From NCBI RefSeq assembly GCF_000308535.1, contig NZ_BAFW01000002.1, positions 62,001-126,000 on the forward strand: a DNA stretch of 64,000 nt, given 5' to 3'. The notes below the pieces were generated by a model. The model was not told the DNA's origin, did no database searches, and was given only the letters and a program-made list of their open reading frames with translations. Position 1 is the first letter of the stretch, and the number at the start of each line of letters is the position of its first letter. The DNA is from Nocardia cerradoensis NBRC 101014. GTDB lineage: Bacteria > Actinomycetota > Actinomycetes > Mycobacteriales > Mycobacteriaceae. The translations under genes were made by a program, and so were the position numbers. Of this stretch, positions 52,185 through 61,258 are shown one piece after another.

Positions 52185-53744
52185 GTGGGAACCAGTCATC
52201 TGCTCCGATTCGCCCTCGCCGGCGCCGTGCTCTGCGCGGCCGCCGCCTGTTCGTCCGGCGGTGGCGAACCGCAATGGCACACCGACCGGGACCGGCCGCT
52301 CGTCGTATCGCTCGACGACCTGTCCGCCCGCACGGGCGGCGGCGCGGCCGTCGCCTTCGGCACACCGGCGCACGGCCGCCTCGACCGCACCGCCGACGGT
52401 TCCGTGCGCTACACGCCGGAGCCCGGATACCAGGGCGACGACACCTTCACGGTGACCACCTCCGATGCGGTGCACCTCTACACCACCGATATCGCGCCGC
52501 TCGGCGACTTCGGCGGCACGACGGTGCAGGGCAGCGGATTCGGGTCCGCGTGGACACCGGTGCCGGGTTCGGCCGGCGAGTTCTACGGGCTCACCGACCG
52601 CGGCCCGAACGTCGACGGGCCCGGCAAGAACGAAAAGCTCGTTCCCATACCGAATTTCGTGCCGAAGATCGGCAAATTCCGGCTGACCGGAACGCGCGCG
52701 GTACTGGAATCCACCATCGACCTGAAGAACCGTGCGGGCGTCGGCTTCAACGGACTGGTCGACACCGCCGCGTCGACCGGGGAGACCATGCGTGATCTGG
52801 ACGGTCACACCTTGCCGCCCATCGACCACGGCCTGGATCCGGAGGGTCTGGTCGCCCTCCCCGACGGCACCTTCTGGGTCTCGGACGAATACGGTCCGTT
52901 CCTCGTGCACTTCGACGCGTCCGGCACCGAAATCGAGCGTCTCGCACCGGGTTCCGGCCTGCCCGGGGAACTGACGATGCGAACGCCGAATCAGGGAATG
53001 GAAGGCCTGACCGTCACACCGGACGGCCGGCGATTGGTCGGTGTGATTCAAAGTGGTTTGCAGACACCGGGTTCGGAATCCGCACGGGAAGTGCCGATGA
53101 CCCGGATCGTCACCGTGGATCTGCAGACCCGCGCCGTCGCCGAATTCGTCTATCCGCTCGAGGATCCGAAACGGAAACTCGCCGTCTCCGAAATCACCGG
53201 GCTCGACGACCACACCTTTCTCGTGGACGAACGTGACGGTGAACTCGCGCCGAAGGCGAACAAGAAACTGTGGACGATCGATCTGAACGGCGCCACCGAT
53301 ATCGGACCCCGAGCGAATGTGCCCGGCACTCGATACGACCCGAATCTCGGGCTGCTCGTCGGTGACACACCGTTGGAAACCTATGTCGGCAAGGTATCGA
53401 CCGCCGACGGGATCGCCGCGCTCGGCAAGGCCGGTATCACCCCGGTCGCGAAGAAATCGAACCTGGACCTCGCCGGATTGGTCGCGGGACTGAATCCGGC
53501 CGGCGCATTCTTCGGCCACGACAAAGTCGAAGGCCTCGCCACCACCGACGGCGGCCGGACGCTGTACATCTCCGACGACAGCGATTTCGGTCTGGCCGGA
53601 AGCACCGGCAGCCTGCCGCCCTTCGGCCTGAAACCGAAAATCCTGCCGGACGGCCGCCAGGACACCGGTGAAATCCTGCGGGTCGACACCGGGGCGCTTC
53701 CGGCGCGCACCACGACGCACACCGTCACCGTCTCGGTGGGCTGA
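52185..53744 (+). CDS. Phytase-like esterase lipoprotein
   Basis: A 519-residue lipoprotein with the signal peptide ending LCAAAACSS (lipobox Cys at residue 22). The mature part has a tandem-type region (AFGTPAHGRL, YTPEPGYQGDDTFTV, as in bacterial Ig or cadherin-like modules) and the long esterase-like-activity-of-phytase domain: FYGLTDRGPNVDGPGKN, DPEGLVALPDGTFWVSDEYGPF, GMEGLTVTPDGRRLVG and KVEGLATTDGGRTLYISDDSDFG, which form a beta-propeller. It probably acts on phosphate esters at the cell surface. The GTG at 52185 gives a proper signal peptide. Confidence 0.85.
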   Translation: MGTSHLLRFALAGAVLCAAAACSSGGGEPQWHTDRDRPLVVSLDDLSARTGGGAAVAFGTPAHGRLDRTADGSVRYTPEPGYQGDDTFTVTTSDAVHLYTTDIAPLGDFGGTTVQGSGFGSAWTPVPGSAGEFYGLTDRGPNVDGPGKNEKLVPIPNFVPKIGKFRLTGTRAVLESTIDLKNRAGVGFNGLVDTAASTGETMRDLDGHTLPPIDHGLDPEGLVALPDGTFWVSDEYGPFLVHFDASGTEIERLAPGSGLPGELTMRTPNQGMEGLTVTPDGRRLVGVIQSGLQTPGSESAREVPMTRIVTVDLQTRAVAEFVYPLEDPKRKLAVSEITGLDDHTFLVDERDGELAPKANKKLWTIDLNGATDIGPRANVPGTRYDPNLGLLVGDTPLETYVGKVSTADGIAALGKAGITPVAKKSNLDLAGLVAGLNPAGAFFGHDKVEGLATTDGGRTLYISDDSDFGLAGSTGSLPPFGLKPKILPDGRQDTGEILRVDTGALPARTTTHTVTVSVG

Positions 53745-53812
53745 CCGGCATTCTCAGGCTCTACCCAAGTTCCGCACAAAGGCATGCCAGCCGGCGCTGT
53801 CACCGTGGGTAT

Positions 53813-53971
53813 ATGAACACAGTTGTCGAGGTACTGGTAATGGGCGTCATACTGGCCACCTTCGCGGCCATGGCGATCGCGGGCGCGGTGGCCGAGTCGG
53901 CACCCCGTTCGCTGGTCATGCTGGGAAACGAGGAGCCGGAGGCCGTGCGCGCTTCCGCCCGTCGCCGCTGA
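53813..53971 (+). CDS. Small single-helix membrane protein (52 residues)
   Basis: A short ORF with one membrane helix (VLVMGVILATFAAMAIAGAV) and a basic tail (ASARRR). Codon use is GC-rich in third positions. It overlaps the end of the DUF998 gene on the other strand by 56 bp. I see no clear ribosome binding site. The protein could be a real small membrane protein; no family recognised. Confidence 0.45.
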   Translation: MNTVVEVLVMGVILATFAAMAIAGAVAESAPRSLVMLGNEEPEAVRASARRR

Positions 53972-54704
53972 TCGCACGCTGCGCGACCCAGATCTGCACG
54001 GCGAGCGCGATCAGCCACAGCGACATGGATCCGACCTGGATGCGCTGGGCGATGCCCAGTGCGTAATTGCCCGGCAGATTGTCGGCGATCAGCATCCAGG
54101 CGGTCGCGGCCGAGCCGATGATCAGGATCCACAATCCGGAATGCCGCAGAATCGGCCAGCGCCGATAGCGGAAGGCGGCGACGCTGAAGGCGATCATCGC
54201 CACGAATATCGACGTGACGGCCAGCGTGCTGGTCAGCGCGTGAATCTGGTGCAATTGCGGAAACATGCCGCTGTCCGACGGCGGGCACGGTGCCGAGCAG
54301 GTGTGCAACGGCCATTGCGCATCGGCGATCGTGGACGCGCCGAAACAGCCCAGCGCGACCCAGCCCACGGTCGACAGACGCCGCCGCGAGAAGACGAACA
54401 TCGCCGCGACCGCGGAAATCAAGGTGAGGGAACCGGCGATGGTGTCGCCGAGATCGAACACCCAGCGATAAGGGCGGCCCTCGGCATCCAATTCGCTGAG
54501 GAACGACCTGATCGGATTCAGATGGATCGGCAGGACGAACTCCATGATCCATGACGAATAGCAGACGCCCGCGACGGCGACGGCGGCCGCGATCAACGAG
54601 CGGGCGAGGCGGAACCGCACGCGTACGGGCGCGTGGTCTCGCTCCAGTACGGCGACCGCACCGGATTCGTCCGCCGCACGATCGTGCGGCCCGCTCGGCG
54701 TCAT
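53916..54704 (-). CDS. DUF998 membrane protein
   Basis: A 262-residue protein with about six membrane helices. The DUF998 pattern is clear: a first helix ending FVLPIHLNPIRSFLSELDA, then GDTIAGSLTLISAVAAMFV, and FPQLHQIHALTSTLAVTS with conserved His residues. Function unknown. The ATG at 54704 has GAGGG a few nt upstream. It lies alone between the phytase-like gene (convergent) and vsr (same strand, 93 bp upstream gap). The tail Arg/Pro-rich segment is cytoplasmic. Confidence 0.8.
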   Translation of the reverse strand: MTPSGPHDRAADESGAVAVLERDHAPVRVRFRLARSLIAAAVAVAGVCYSSWIMEFVLPIHLNPIRSFLSELDAEGRPYRWVFDLGDTIAGSLTLISAVAAMFVFSRRRLSTVGWVALGCFGASTIADAQWPLHTCSAPCPPSDSGMFPQLHQIHALTSTLAVTSIFVAMIAFSVAAFRYRRWPILRHSGLWILIIGSAATAWMLIADNLPGNYALGIAQRIQVGSMSLWLIALAVQIWVAQRAISGDGRKRARPPAPRFPA

Positions 54705-54797
54705 TGCCCTCGTTTCACGTCATCGCCCACGTTCGGAATGTGCCGGATTCCCGCTGCAATATTCCCGTCGCAATGTCGGCTGCACTTCCATCATGGT

Positions 54798-55214
54798 CTA
54801 TCGCCCCGACAAAGCCGACTGCACTCGATCCGCGGCGGCGGCCGAATTCTCGTGCTCCCAGACCCGCACCACCAGCCAGCCCGCGGCGGTGAGCCGCGCA
54901 TCGGTATCGCGGTCGCGGGCCACGTTGCCGGCCAATTTCTCCGCCCACCATTCGGCGTTGTTCTTCGGATAGGTGGCGTGTTCGGGGCAGCGGTGCCAGA
55001 AACACCCATCCACGTAGACCGCCACCTTGCGGCGGGGAAACACCAGGTCGGCGCGGCGGCGCAGACCCGGAAGCGGTGCGCGGTCCACGAAATAGCGCAG
55101 CCCCCGCCGATGTAGTTCGGTGCGCAGCGCGGTCTCCGGGGCGGTACCCGTCCGCCGCTGCCGGGCCATCCGGGCACTGGTCACCGCGTCGGTGACGGGA
55201 CGGCCGGAACTCAT
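54798..55214 (-). CDS. vsr: Very short patch repair endonuclease Vsr
   Basis: A 138-residue DNA mismatch endonuclease that nicks at T:G mismatches left by deamination of 5-methylcytosine. Conserved parts are GTAPETALRTELHRRGLRYFVD, of which PETALRTELHRRGLRY is typical, GLRRRADLVFPRRKVAVYVDGCFWHRCPEH (Asp and His of the active site in VDGCFWH), and NNAEWWAEKLAGNVARD with WLVVRVWEHE. AAGGG lies 6 nt before the ATG at 55214; a TTG two codons upstream is an alternative. The partner cytosine methyltransferase lies 70 bp upstream on the same strand. Confidence 0.93.
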   Translation of the reverse strand: MSSGRPVTDAVTSARMARQRRTGTAPETALRTELHRRGLRYFVDRAPLPGLRRRADLVFPRRKVAVYVDGCFWHRCPEHATYPKNNAEWWAEKLAGNVARDRDTDARLTAAGWLVVRVWEHENSAAAADRVQSALSGR

Positions 55215-55284
55215 GCACAACCCTTACAGCGTCCACCGGCGGGCAGGTGTTCCCGGGGCCGGATTCGGTGACCGATTCGACACT

Positions 55285-56454
55285 TCACACCGCCGCCGAG
55301 ACGTACGGGACACTCGCACCCTCCCGCGGCAGACCTCCCATGCGGATCAGGTGGTTCTCCATATCGGTGAGGAAGCCGGGCGGGAAGCGCAACGTGCCGC
55401 GCGCGGCGCGGCGCAGGAAACCGGCGGTCGCGCGGGCCGACAGCAGGCGGGCGTCGTCGAGGAACCAGCGCAGATCCTCGTACGGCTCGTGCACCGGCCA
55501 CGTCGACACCGGAACCCGATAGGCCTTACCGGCATGGCCCCACGCCGCCGCCGGCCAGCGGTGCGCGGTCAGCGGCGCGTACTCCGCGGCCACGCCGTCG
55601 GCGGGGGCGGCCAGGCGGGAACCGATCCACGACGCCATCCGCACGCTCACCGCATTGCCGACCAGCTTCCACCGGTGTCCCGGGCGGACCCCCGCGGCGG
55701 CCAGTGCGGGCGCGGTCCAATCGTGGGAAAAGCCTTGCAGCCGTTCGGCATCGGTGATTCCGGGGGTGACGATCTCACCGGCGGGCAATCGGACCGCGGG
55801 CGGGCTGGCGATACCGAGCCCGGACCCGCCCTTCAATGTCGGCACCGCGTTCACCGCCCAGCCCAGTCCGCGCACCCCCTCGGTCCAGTAGAAGCCGCAC
55901 GGATCCACCTCGGGATCGCCGATCGTGCGCGGCCCCGCATCGGTGCCGAACAGCACCGGTCGCGGATCCTCCGAGCGCGACGCCAGCATCAGCACCCGCT
56001 GCCGCCGTTGCGGCAGCCCGAACGCGCGCGCGTCGACCACTCGATAGGCCCAGGTGTAGCCCAGCTCCTCCAACGCGGCCGTGATGTGCCGCATCGCCTG
56101 CCCGCGACCCAGCTGCAACATGAACGGGACGTTCTCGATCAGCAGCCAGCGCGGACCGCGTTTGCGGCGAACCAGCCGGAACACCTCGTCGACCAGACCC
56201 GAACGCTCGCCGGTGATCCCCGCCGTCCGTCCCGCCTGCGAGAGGTCCTGGCAGGGAAATCCGGCCGCCACCAATTCGGTTCCGGCGGGCAGCGCGCGCA
56301 GGCGGGTGACATCGGCGTGCGTTTCGACATCCGGGAAGCGGGCGGACAGGACCGCGCGAGCACCCGGGTCGATCTCACAGAGCAGTTCGGTATGCCAGCC
56401 GTGGGCGCTGAGCCCGAGTTCCAGCCCCCCGATCCCGGCGAACAACCCGACCAT
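55285..56454 (-). CDS. DNA (cytosine-5-)-methyltransferase
   Basis: A 389-residue C5 cytosine methyltransferase. The order of motifs is canonical: FAGIGGLELG (motif I), GFPCQDLSQAG with the catalytic Cys68 (motif IV), IENVP (motif VI, Glu107), LPQRRQR (motif VIII) and GNAVSVRMASWIG (motif X). The recognition domain cannot be matched by eye. No restriction endonuclease is next to it; vsr follows instead. The ATG at 56454 is immediately downstream of a palindromic DNA element. This is a solitary methyltransferase-Vsr pair. Confidence 0.92.
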   Translation of the reverse strand: MVGLFAGIGGLELGLSAHGWHTELLCEIDPGARAVLSARFPDVETHADVTRLRALPAGTELVAAGFPCQDLSQAGRTAGITGERSGLVDEVFRLVRRKRGPRWLLIENVPFMLQLGRGQAMRHITAALEELGYTWAYRVVDARAFGLPQRRQRVLMLASRSEDPRPVLFGTDAGPRTIGDPEVDPCGFYWTEGVRGLGWAVNAVPTLKGGSGLGIASPPAVRLPAGEIVTPGITDAERLQGFSHDWTAPALAAAGVRPGHRWKLVGNAVSVRMASWIGSRLAAPADGVAAEYAPLTAHRWPAAAWGHAGKAYRVPVSTWPVHEPYEDLRWFLDDARLLSARATAGFLRRAARGTLRFPPGFLTDMENHLIRMGGLPREGASVPYVSAAV

Positions 56455-56487
56455 GCTGAATTTTTGGCCTACGCTCCGCTTCGGCGG

Positions 56488-56580
56488 GTTCTCGGCCCCT
56501 GTGGCCTCGATTTTTCCCTCCTCCGCTCAGTCGCTGCGCTCCCTCGCTCCGTCAGTCCACAATCGAGGCGGGCCGAGAAC
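56488..56580. repeat. Palindromic intergenic element upstream of the methyltransferase gene
   Basis: GTTCTCGGCCC (56488-56498) and GGGCCGAGAAC (56570-56580) are perfect 11-bp inverted repeats, and inside them CCTCGATT (56505-56512) and AATCGAGG (56561-56568) pair as well. The result is a long imperfect hairpin. The 56455-56767 region otherwise holds no gene, only the promoter of the ABC exporter genes. Confidence 0.65.
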
Positions 56581-56767
56581 ACTGGCGTGCACCGCTCGAG
56601 AATCTATAACGAGCCTCGGGCGAGCCATGTGGGGGCACACCGAAAATCGGTTGGCGGGCGGGGGCGGCACTGGCAATCTGGAAGGTCGTACGCGCGCTCG
56701 GTCGGGGGCCGGGGCGGTGCGGTGGTGATCGATTCGGCGAAAGACGACCTGGCGAAGGGGGATTGTT

Positions 56768-58639
56768 GTGTCCGTCGCTACGACGGAGACCGTATCCGAT
56801 TCGGAGGACGACAGAACCGGAACGGTCGCCGAGAACTCCGGCGCCCGAGTGACGGGCGCGGGTTCGCTGCGGCGTCTGTGGCCGGAGATCCGGCCGTATC
56901 GGGCGGCGCTGTTCGGTAGTGCCGTGCTGTCGGGGCTCGGCATGTTGTGCGATATCGCGTTGCCGTTCGTCACCGCGCGGATTGTCGACGGCCCGGTCGC
57001 GCAGCGGGATTTCGGTGGCATCTGGGTGCCGATCGCGCTGGTGGTGGGGCTGGCGGTGCTCAGCACGGTCACCTCGTGGTGGCGGCGGTGGATCATCGCG
57101 GCGCCGGCGAGCCGGCTCGAGGTATCCCTGCGCGGCAAGCTTTTCCAGCGATTACAGGTGCTGTCGGTCGGCGTGCACGACGGGATGGAGTCGGGGCAGC
57201 TCACCTCCCGGGCGATCACCGACATGTCCACCCTGCGGCGCTTCTTCGCCTTCGTCGCGCCCTCGTTGCTGTCGCTGAGTGCGACGCTGGGCGTGGGTGT
57301 GGCACTGCTGTTCGTCCTGAGCTGGCAGATCGGGCTGATCGAATTGCTCATCGCGGTTCCGCTCGTCCTGCTCGCGCTGCAATTCGAACAGGGCTACGGT
57401 AGCGCCTCCCGTCGCGCGCAGGACCAGTCCGGGCATCTCGCCACGACGGTCGAGGAGTCCGCGCAGGGTATCCGCGTGCTGAAGGCGTTCGGCCGCGGCC
57501 CGTGGTTCGGTCGCCGGTTCCGCGCCGAGGCGAGGGAACTGCAGATGCTCGAGCTGGCCAAGGTGCGGTTGGCCGCGCGGCTGTGGACAGCGCTGAACAC
57601 GTTGTCCGCGTTGGGTATCGCGGCCGCGCTCGCCGTCGGCGGGTATCTGCTCACCGAACACGCGATGACGGTCGGCGCCCTGGTGGCCGGCATCACGCTG
57701 ACCACCTACCTGCAGTGGCCGATCATGGGCTTCGGCTTCCTGCTGGCCGAGATGAACCACGCCCGCACCGCGGCGCAACGGTTCTGGGAGGTGATCGACA
57801 CACCCGTCGAGATCACCGATCCGGAACATCCCGTGGCCCCGCCGCAGCCGCTGCGTGGTGAATTGCGTTTCGATCGGGTGCGTTTCCGCTTCCCGGACGC
57901 CGACCGCGATCTGCTGCACGACATTTCGCTGCGACTGCGGCCGGGTGAGACGGTTGCGGTGGTCGGCGCCACCGGCAGCGGTAAGTCGGCGCTGCTGGGC
58001 CTGGTGCCGCGGCTGTTCGACGTCGCGGCGGGCGCGGTGACGATCGACGGGATCGATGTGCGCTCGATGCGGTTGTCGGATCTGCGGTCGCAGGTCTCGG
58101 TGGCCTTCGAGGATCCGGTGCTGTTCTCGGCCAGCGTGCGCGAGAACATCACCCTCGGCTATCCCGACGCCGGCGAGGAGCGGATCCGCGCCGCACTGGA
58201 GGTGGCCTGCGCCGCGCGGTTCGTCGACGAGTTGCCGTGGGGCCTGCGCACCCGGATCGGGGAGCAGGGTCTGAGCCTGTCGGGCGGTCAGCGGCAACGG
58301 CTCGCGCTGGCGCGAGCCGTGCTGGACCGGCAGAAACACTCCGGCGGGCACATCGTGGTCCTGGACGACCCGCTCTCCGCTCTCGACGTGAGCACCGAGG
58401 AACAGGTCCAGGTGCGGCTGCGCGAGGCGCTGGCCGGAGCCACCGTGCTGCTGGTGGCCCACCGCCCGTCGACCGCGGCCTGGGCGGACCGGGTCGCCGT
58501 CCTCGACGGAGGCCGCATCATCGCCGACGGACCTCACGAACGACTGCTCGAAACCTGTTCGCGCTACCGGGAATTGATGGGAGGTGAGCTCGATGCCGGA
58601 GAACCCGAGCGAGGACGCAGCTTCGCGCACGAACACTGA
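56768..58639 (+). CDS. ABC exporter half-transporter with degenerate ATP site (subunit 1)
   Basis: A 623-residue fused membrane-ATPase subunit with six helices in residues 45-335 and a nucleotide-binding domain. Walker A is GATGSGKSALL (400-410) and the signature is LSGGQRQRLALARA, but Walker B reads VVLDDPLSALD with Asp534 where the catalytic Glu normally stands, and the Q-loop reads AFEDPVLF with Glu in place of Gln. AAGGGG lies 6 nt before the GTG at 56768. It overlaps the second subunit by 47 bp. The pair forms a heterodimeric exporter of unknown substrate, probably lipid or drug. Confidence 0.92.
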   Translation: MSVATTETVSDSEDDRTGTVAENSGARVTGAGSLRRLWPEIRPYRAALFGSAVLSGLGMLCDIALPFVTARIVDGPVAQRDFGGIWVPIALVVGLAVLSTVTSWWRRWIIAAPASRLEVSLRGKLFQRLQVLSVGVHDGMESGQLTSRAITDMSTLRRFFAFVAPSLLSLSATLGVGVALLFVLSWQIGLIELLIAVPLVLLALQFEQGYGSASRRAQDQSGHLATTVEESAQGIRVLKAFGRGPWFGRRFRAEARELQMLELAKVRLAARLWTALNTLSALGIAAALAVGGYLLTEHAMTVGALVAGITLTTYLQWPIMGFGFLLAEMNHARTAAQRFWEVIDTPVEITDPEHPVAPPQPLRGELRFDRVRFRFPDADRDLLHDISLRLRPGETVAVVGATGSGKSALLGLVPRLFDVAAGAVTIDGIDVRSMRLSDLRSQVSVAFEDPVLFSASVRENITLGYPDAGEERIRAALEVACAARFVDELPWGLRTRIGEQGLSLSGGQRQRLALARAVLDRQKHSGGHIVVLDDPLSALDVSTEEQVQVRLREALAGATVLLVAHRPSTAAWADRVAVLDGGRIIADGPHERLLETCSRYRELMGGELDAGEPERGRSFAHEH

Positions 58640-60560
58640 CCGGGCGGGCACGATCACCGACCGCCCGGACGCCGCGGCCCGCGACAAGGCAGCCGAGGCC
58701 CTGCGCGTCGACGCCGATTCCGAGGCCGACTGGCGGGGCGTGGCCGCCGAGGAGGGCGAGCAGACGGATGCGGTCAACCTCGCCCTGGCGGCGCGGTCGC
58801 GTCGCCTGCTGTGGTCGCTGATCCGGCCCTACCGCCGGTGGGCGGTCGCCGCGCTGGTGCTGATCGTGATCGACAATGCCGCCCTGGTGGCGACGCCCCT
58901 GTTCGTCGCCCACGGCGTCGATACCGGTGTGGGCCGCGCGCTCGACGGCGACTGGTTGCCGCTGACGCTGGCCGTGGGCGGCATCCTCGCCTGCACCGCG
59001 CTCGGCGGCGTGACGACCTTCCTCTTCCTGCGCATCTCCGGCAGGTTGAGCCAGCAGGTGCTGTTCGATCTGCGGCTGCGGGTCTTCACGCACGTGCAGC
59101 GGCTCTCGATCGATTTTCACGAGAACTACACCTCCGGCAAGATCGTCGCGCGGCTCACCAGCGATCTGGAATCGCTCGAGGATCTGCTCGACCGTGCGCT
59201 CAACGACGCGCTGAGCGCCGTGCTGTCGGTGGTGACGATCGCGGCGATCCTGCTGTGGCTGGATATTCCGCTCGCCGCGGTGGTGCTGCTGGGTTTCGTC
59301 CCGCTGGTTTTCGTGACGCGCTGGGCGCAGCGGCGCCAGCGCGCCGGATACCGCCGAACCCGAGGCGCGATCGCGAAGGTGGTCGTGCATTTCGTCGAGA
59401 CCATGGGCGGAATCCGCGCGGTGCAGGCCTTCCGGCGCGAGGAGCGCAACGAGGCCATTCTGGTCGACTCCGATGCCGAATACCGGGCCGCGAATATCAG
59501 TGCGCTGCACGGGATGGCGGCCTACATCGGCTTGGTTCGCTTGATCAGCAATGTGACGAACGTCGTCATCCTGGTCGTCGGTGCGTGGCGAGTCATCCAC
59601 GGCCACACCGAAATCGGCGTGCTCGCGGCCTTCCTGCTGTACCTGCGGCAGTTCTACGGTCCGCTGGACGAATTGGCCCAGGTGTTCAACTCCTATCAGT
59701 CCGCGGCGGCCGCGCTGGAGCGAGTCTCGGGCGTGCTGGAGGAGCGGCCGAGCGTGGCCGAACCCGATGCCCCGCATCCGCTCGAGCGCGCGCGAGGCGA
59801 ACTACGCCTGACCGATGTCGTCTTCGGCTACCCGAACCGGGACGACGTGTCCGGCGCCGAGGTTCGCCCCGCGCGATCGGTGCTGCCGCGGTTCTCGCTC
59901 ACTGTCGAGGCAGGCCAGATCGTCGCGCTGGTCGGTGCCACCGGCGCCGGGAAGTCGACCCTGGCCAAGCTGATCGCGCGGTTCTACGACCCCTCGTCGG
60001 GCACGGTGTCGCTGGACGGCGTCGACCTGCGCACGATCGCCGACGCGGATCTGCGCCGTGCGGTCGCGATGGTGACGCAGGAGTCGTACCTGTTCTCCGG
60101 TTCGGTCGCCGACAACATCCGGCTCGGCCGGCCCGACGCCACCGACGCCGAGGTGTTCGCGGCGGCCCGTGCGGTCGGACTGTACGACTTCGTGATCTCG
60201 CTGCCGGACGGATTCGACACCGATGTGCGCAAGCGCGGTGGGCGGTTGTCGGCCGGTCAGCGCCAGCTCGTCGCCTTCGCGCGCGTCTTCCTGGCCGATC
60301 CCGCGGTGATCGTGCTGGACGAGGCCACGTCGAGCCTCGACATTCCGGGCGAGCGGCAGGTGCAGCGCGCGCTCGAGACCGTGCTGCGCGGGCGCACCGC
60401 CGTGATCATCGCGCATCGGTTGTCGACCGTCGCCATCGCCGACCGGGTGCTGGTGATGGATTCCGGGCGGATCGTCGAGGACGGTACGCCCGCGGATCTG
60501 ATCGCATCGACCGGACGTTTCGCGGCCCTGCACACCGCGTGGCGCGAATCACTGGTGTAG
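58593..60560 (+). CDS. ABC exporter half-transporter with catalytic site (subunit 2)
   Basis: A 655-residue partner of the preceding subunit: a charged N-terminus of about 60 residues, six membrane helices, and a nucleotide-binding domain with Walker A GATGAGKSTLAK, Q-loop VTQESYLFS, Walker B VIVLDEATSSLD (Glu codon 60321-60323) and H-loop IAHRLST. Its signature is LSAGQ (60246-60260) instead of LSGGQ. GGAGG lies 8 nt before the ATG at 58593, which is within the end of subunit 1, so the two are co-translated. Confidence 0.92.
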   Translation: MPENPSEDAASRTNTDRAGTITDRPDAAARDKAAEALRVDADSEADWRGVAAEEGEQTDAVNLALAARSRRLLWSLIRPYRRWAVAALVLIVIDNAALVATPLFVAHGVDTGVGRALDGDWLPLTLAVGGILACTALGGVTTFLFLRISGRLSQQVLFDLRLRVFTHVQRLSIDFHENYTSGKIVARLTSDLESLEDLLDRALNDALSAVLSVVTIAAILLWLDIPLAAVVLLGFVPLVFVTRWAQRRQRAGYRRTRGAIAKVVVHFVETMGGIRAVQAFRREERNEAILVDSDAEYRAANISALHGMAAYIGLVRLISNVTNVVILVVGAWRVIHGHTEIGVLAAFLLYLRQFYGPLDELAQVFNSYQSAAAALERVSGVLEERPSVAEPDAPHPLERARGELRLTDVVFGYPNRDDVSGAEVRPARSVLPRFSLTVEAGQIVALVGATGAGKSTLAKLIARFYDPSSGTVSLDGVDLRTIADADLRRAVAMVTQESYLFSGSVADNIRLGRPDATDAEVFAAARAVGLYDFVISLPDGFDTDVRKRGGRLSAGQRQLVAFARVFLADPAVIVLDEATSSLDIPGERQVQRALETVLRGRTAVIIAHRLSTVAIADRVLVMDSGRIVEDGTPADLIASTGRFAALHTAWRESLV

Positions 60561-60624
60561 CGCAGGTGAACAACTCGCGCGCCGCGACCGCACCGCGAGC
60601 CCGGTTGTCACCTACGGTAGAGGG

Positions 60625-61245
60625 GTGAGTAAGCCAGCCCAGGGCAATTCCGAGACCGCCCAGGCGAGCGAGGCCGCGGCGCCCCGCTGGCCGGCGGTGC
60701 TCACCTGGCGCGCGCACGACGCGTCCCGGATGGAATCGGTCCGCGTGGTCCTCACCGGTAACCGGATCCGCGCCTCCGGTCGCATCATCGCCGGGGGCTG
60801 CGGTGAACATCCCGCGTTCAGCGCGTCCTACGACCTGGTCACCGACGAGGTCGGACGCACGAAGCGGCTGTCGCTGCGCAGTACCGTCGCCTCGGGTGAA
60901 CGGCATGCCTCGATCGCCCGGGACGAGGAGAACTACTGGCTCGTCGATGCCGGCGGCACCCACGTGCGGTCCATGTTCGGCGGTGCGCTGGATGTGGACG
61001 TGGTGCTGAGCCCGTTCTTCAACACCCTGCCGATCCGCCGTTTCGGGCTGGCGCACGCCACCGAGGACGTGCAGGTTCCGGTTGTCTACGTGCGGGTTCC
61101 GGATCTGCTCGTCCAGGAGGCGATCCTCACCTACAGCAGCGGCGCCGACGGAATCCACGTGCTCTCGCCGGTGTCGAGCGCGACCGTGACCGTCGACGAC
61201 GACGGATTCGTCCTCGACTATCCGGGCCTCGCCGAGCGGGTCTGA
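60625..61245 (+). CDS. Putative glycolipid-binding protein (DUF1089 type)
   Basis: A 206-residue soluble protein of the putative glycolipid-binding family (PF06475): LTWRAHDASRMESVRVVL, ASGRIIAGGCGEHPAFSASYDLVTD, WLVDAGGTHV and DVDVVLSPFFNTLPIRR are the typical repeated strands, ending with a VYVRVPDL region. No signal peptide. TACGGT lies exactly 6 nt before the GTG at 60625, so a leaderless mRNA is likely. It follows the ABC exporter genes by 64 bp and is convergent with tyrA. Function is inferred from the family name only. Confidence 0.78.
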   Translation: MSKPAQGNSETAQASEAAAPRWPAVLTWRAHDASRMESVRVVLTGNRIRASGRIIAGGCGEHPAFSASYDLVTDEVGRTKRLSLRSTVASGERHASIARDEENYWLVDAGGTHVRSMFGGALDVDVVLSPFFNTLPIRRFGLAHATEDVQVPVVYVRVPDLLVQEAILTYSSGADGIHVLSPVSSATVTVDDDGFVLDYPGLAERV

Positions 61246-61258
61246 CTCCGCGCGGTTC

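Noticed and set aside
54673..54688. Perfect 16-bp palindrome CCGCACGATCGTGCGG
   Set aside because: It lies inside the coding start of the DUF998 gene (codons for an Asp/Arg stretch) and short GC-rich palindromes arise easily; nothing else supports a site.
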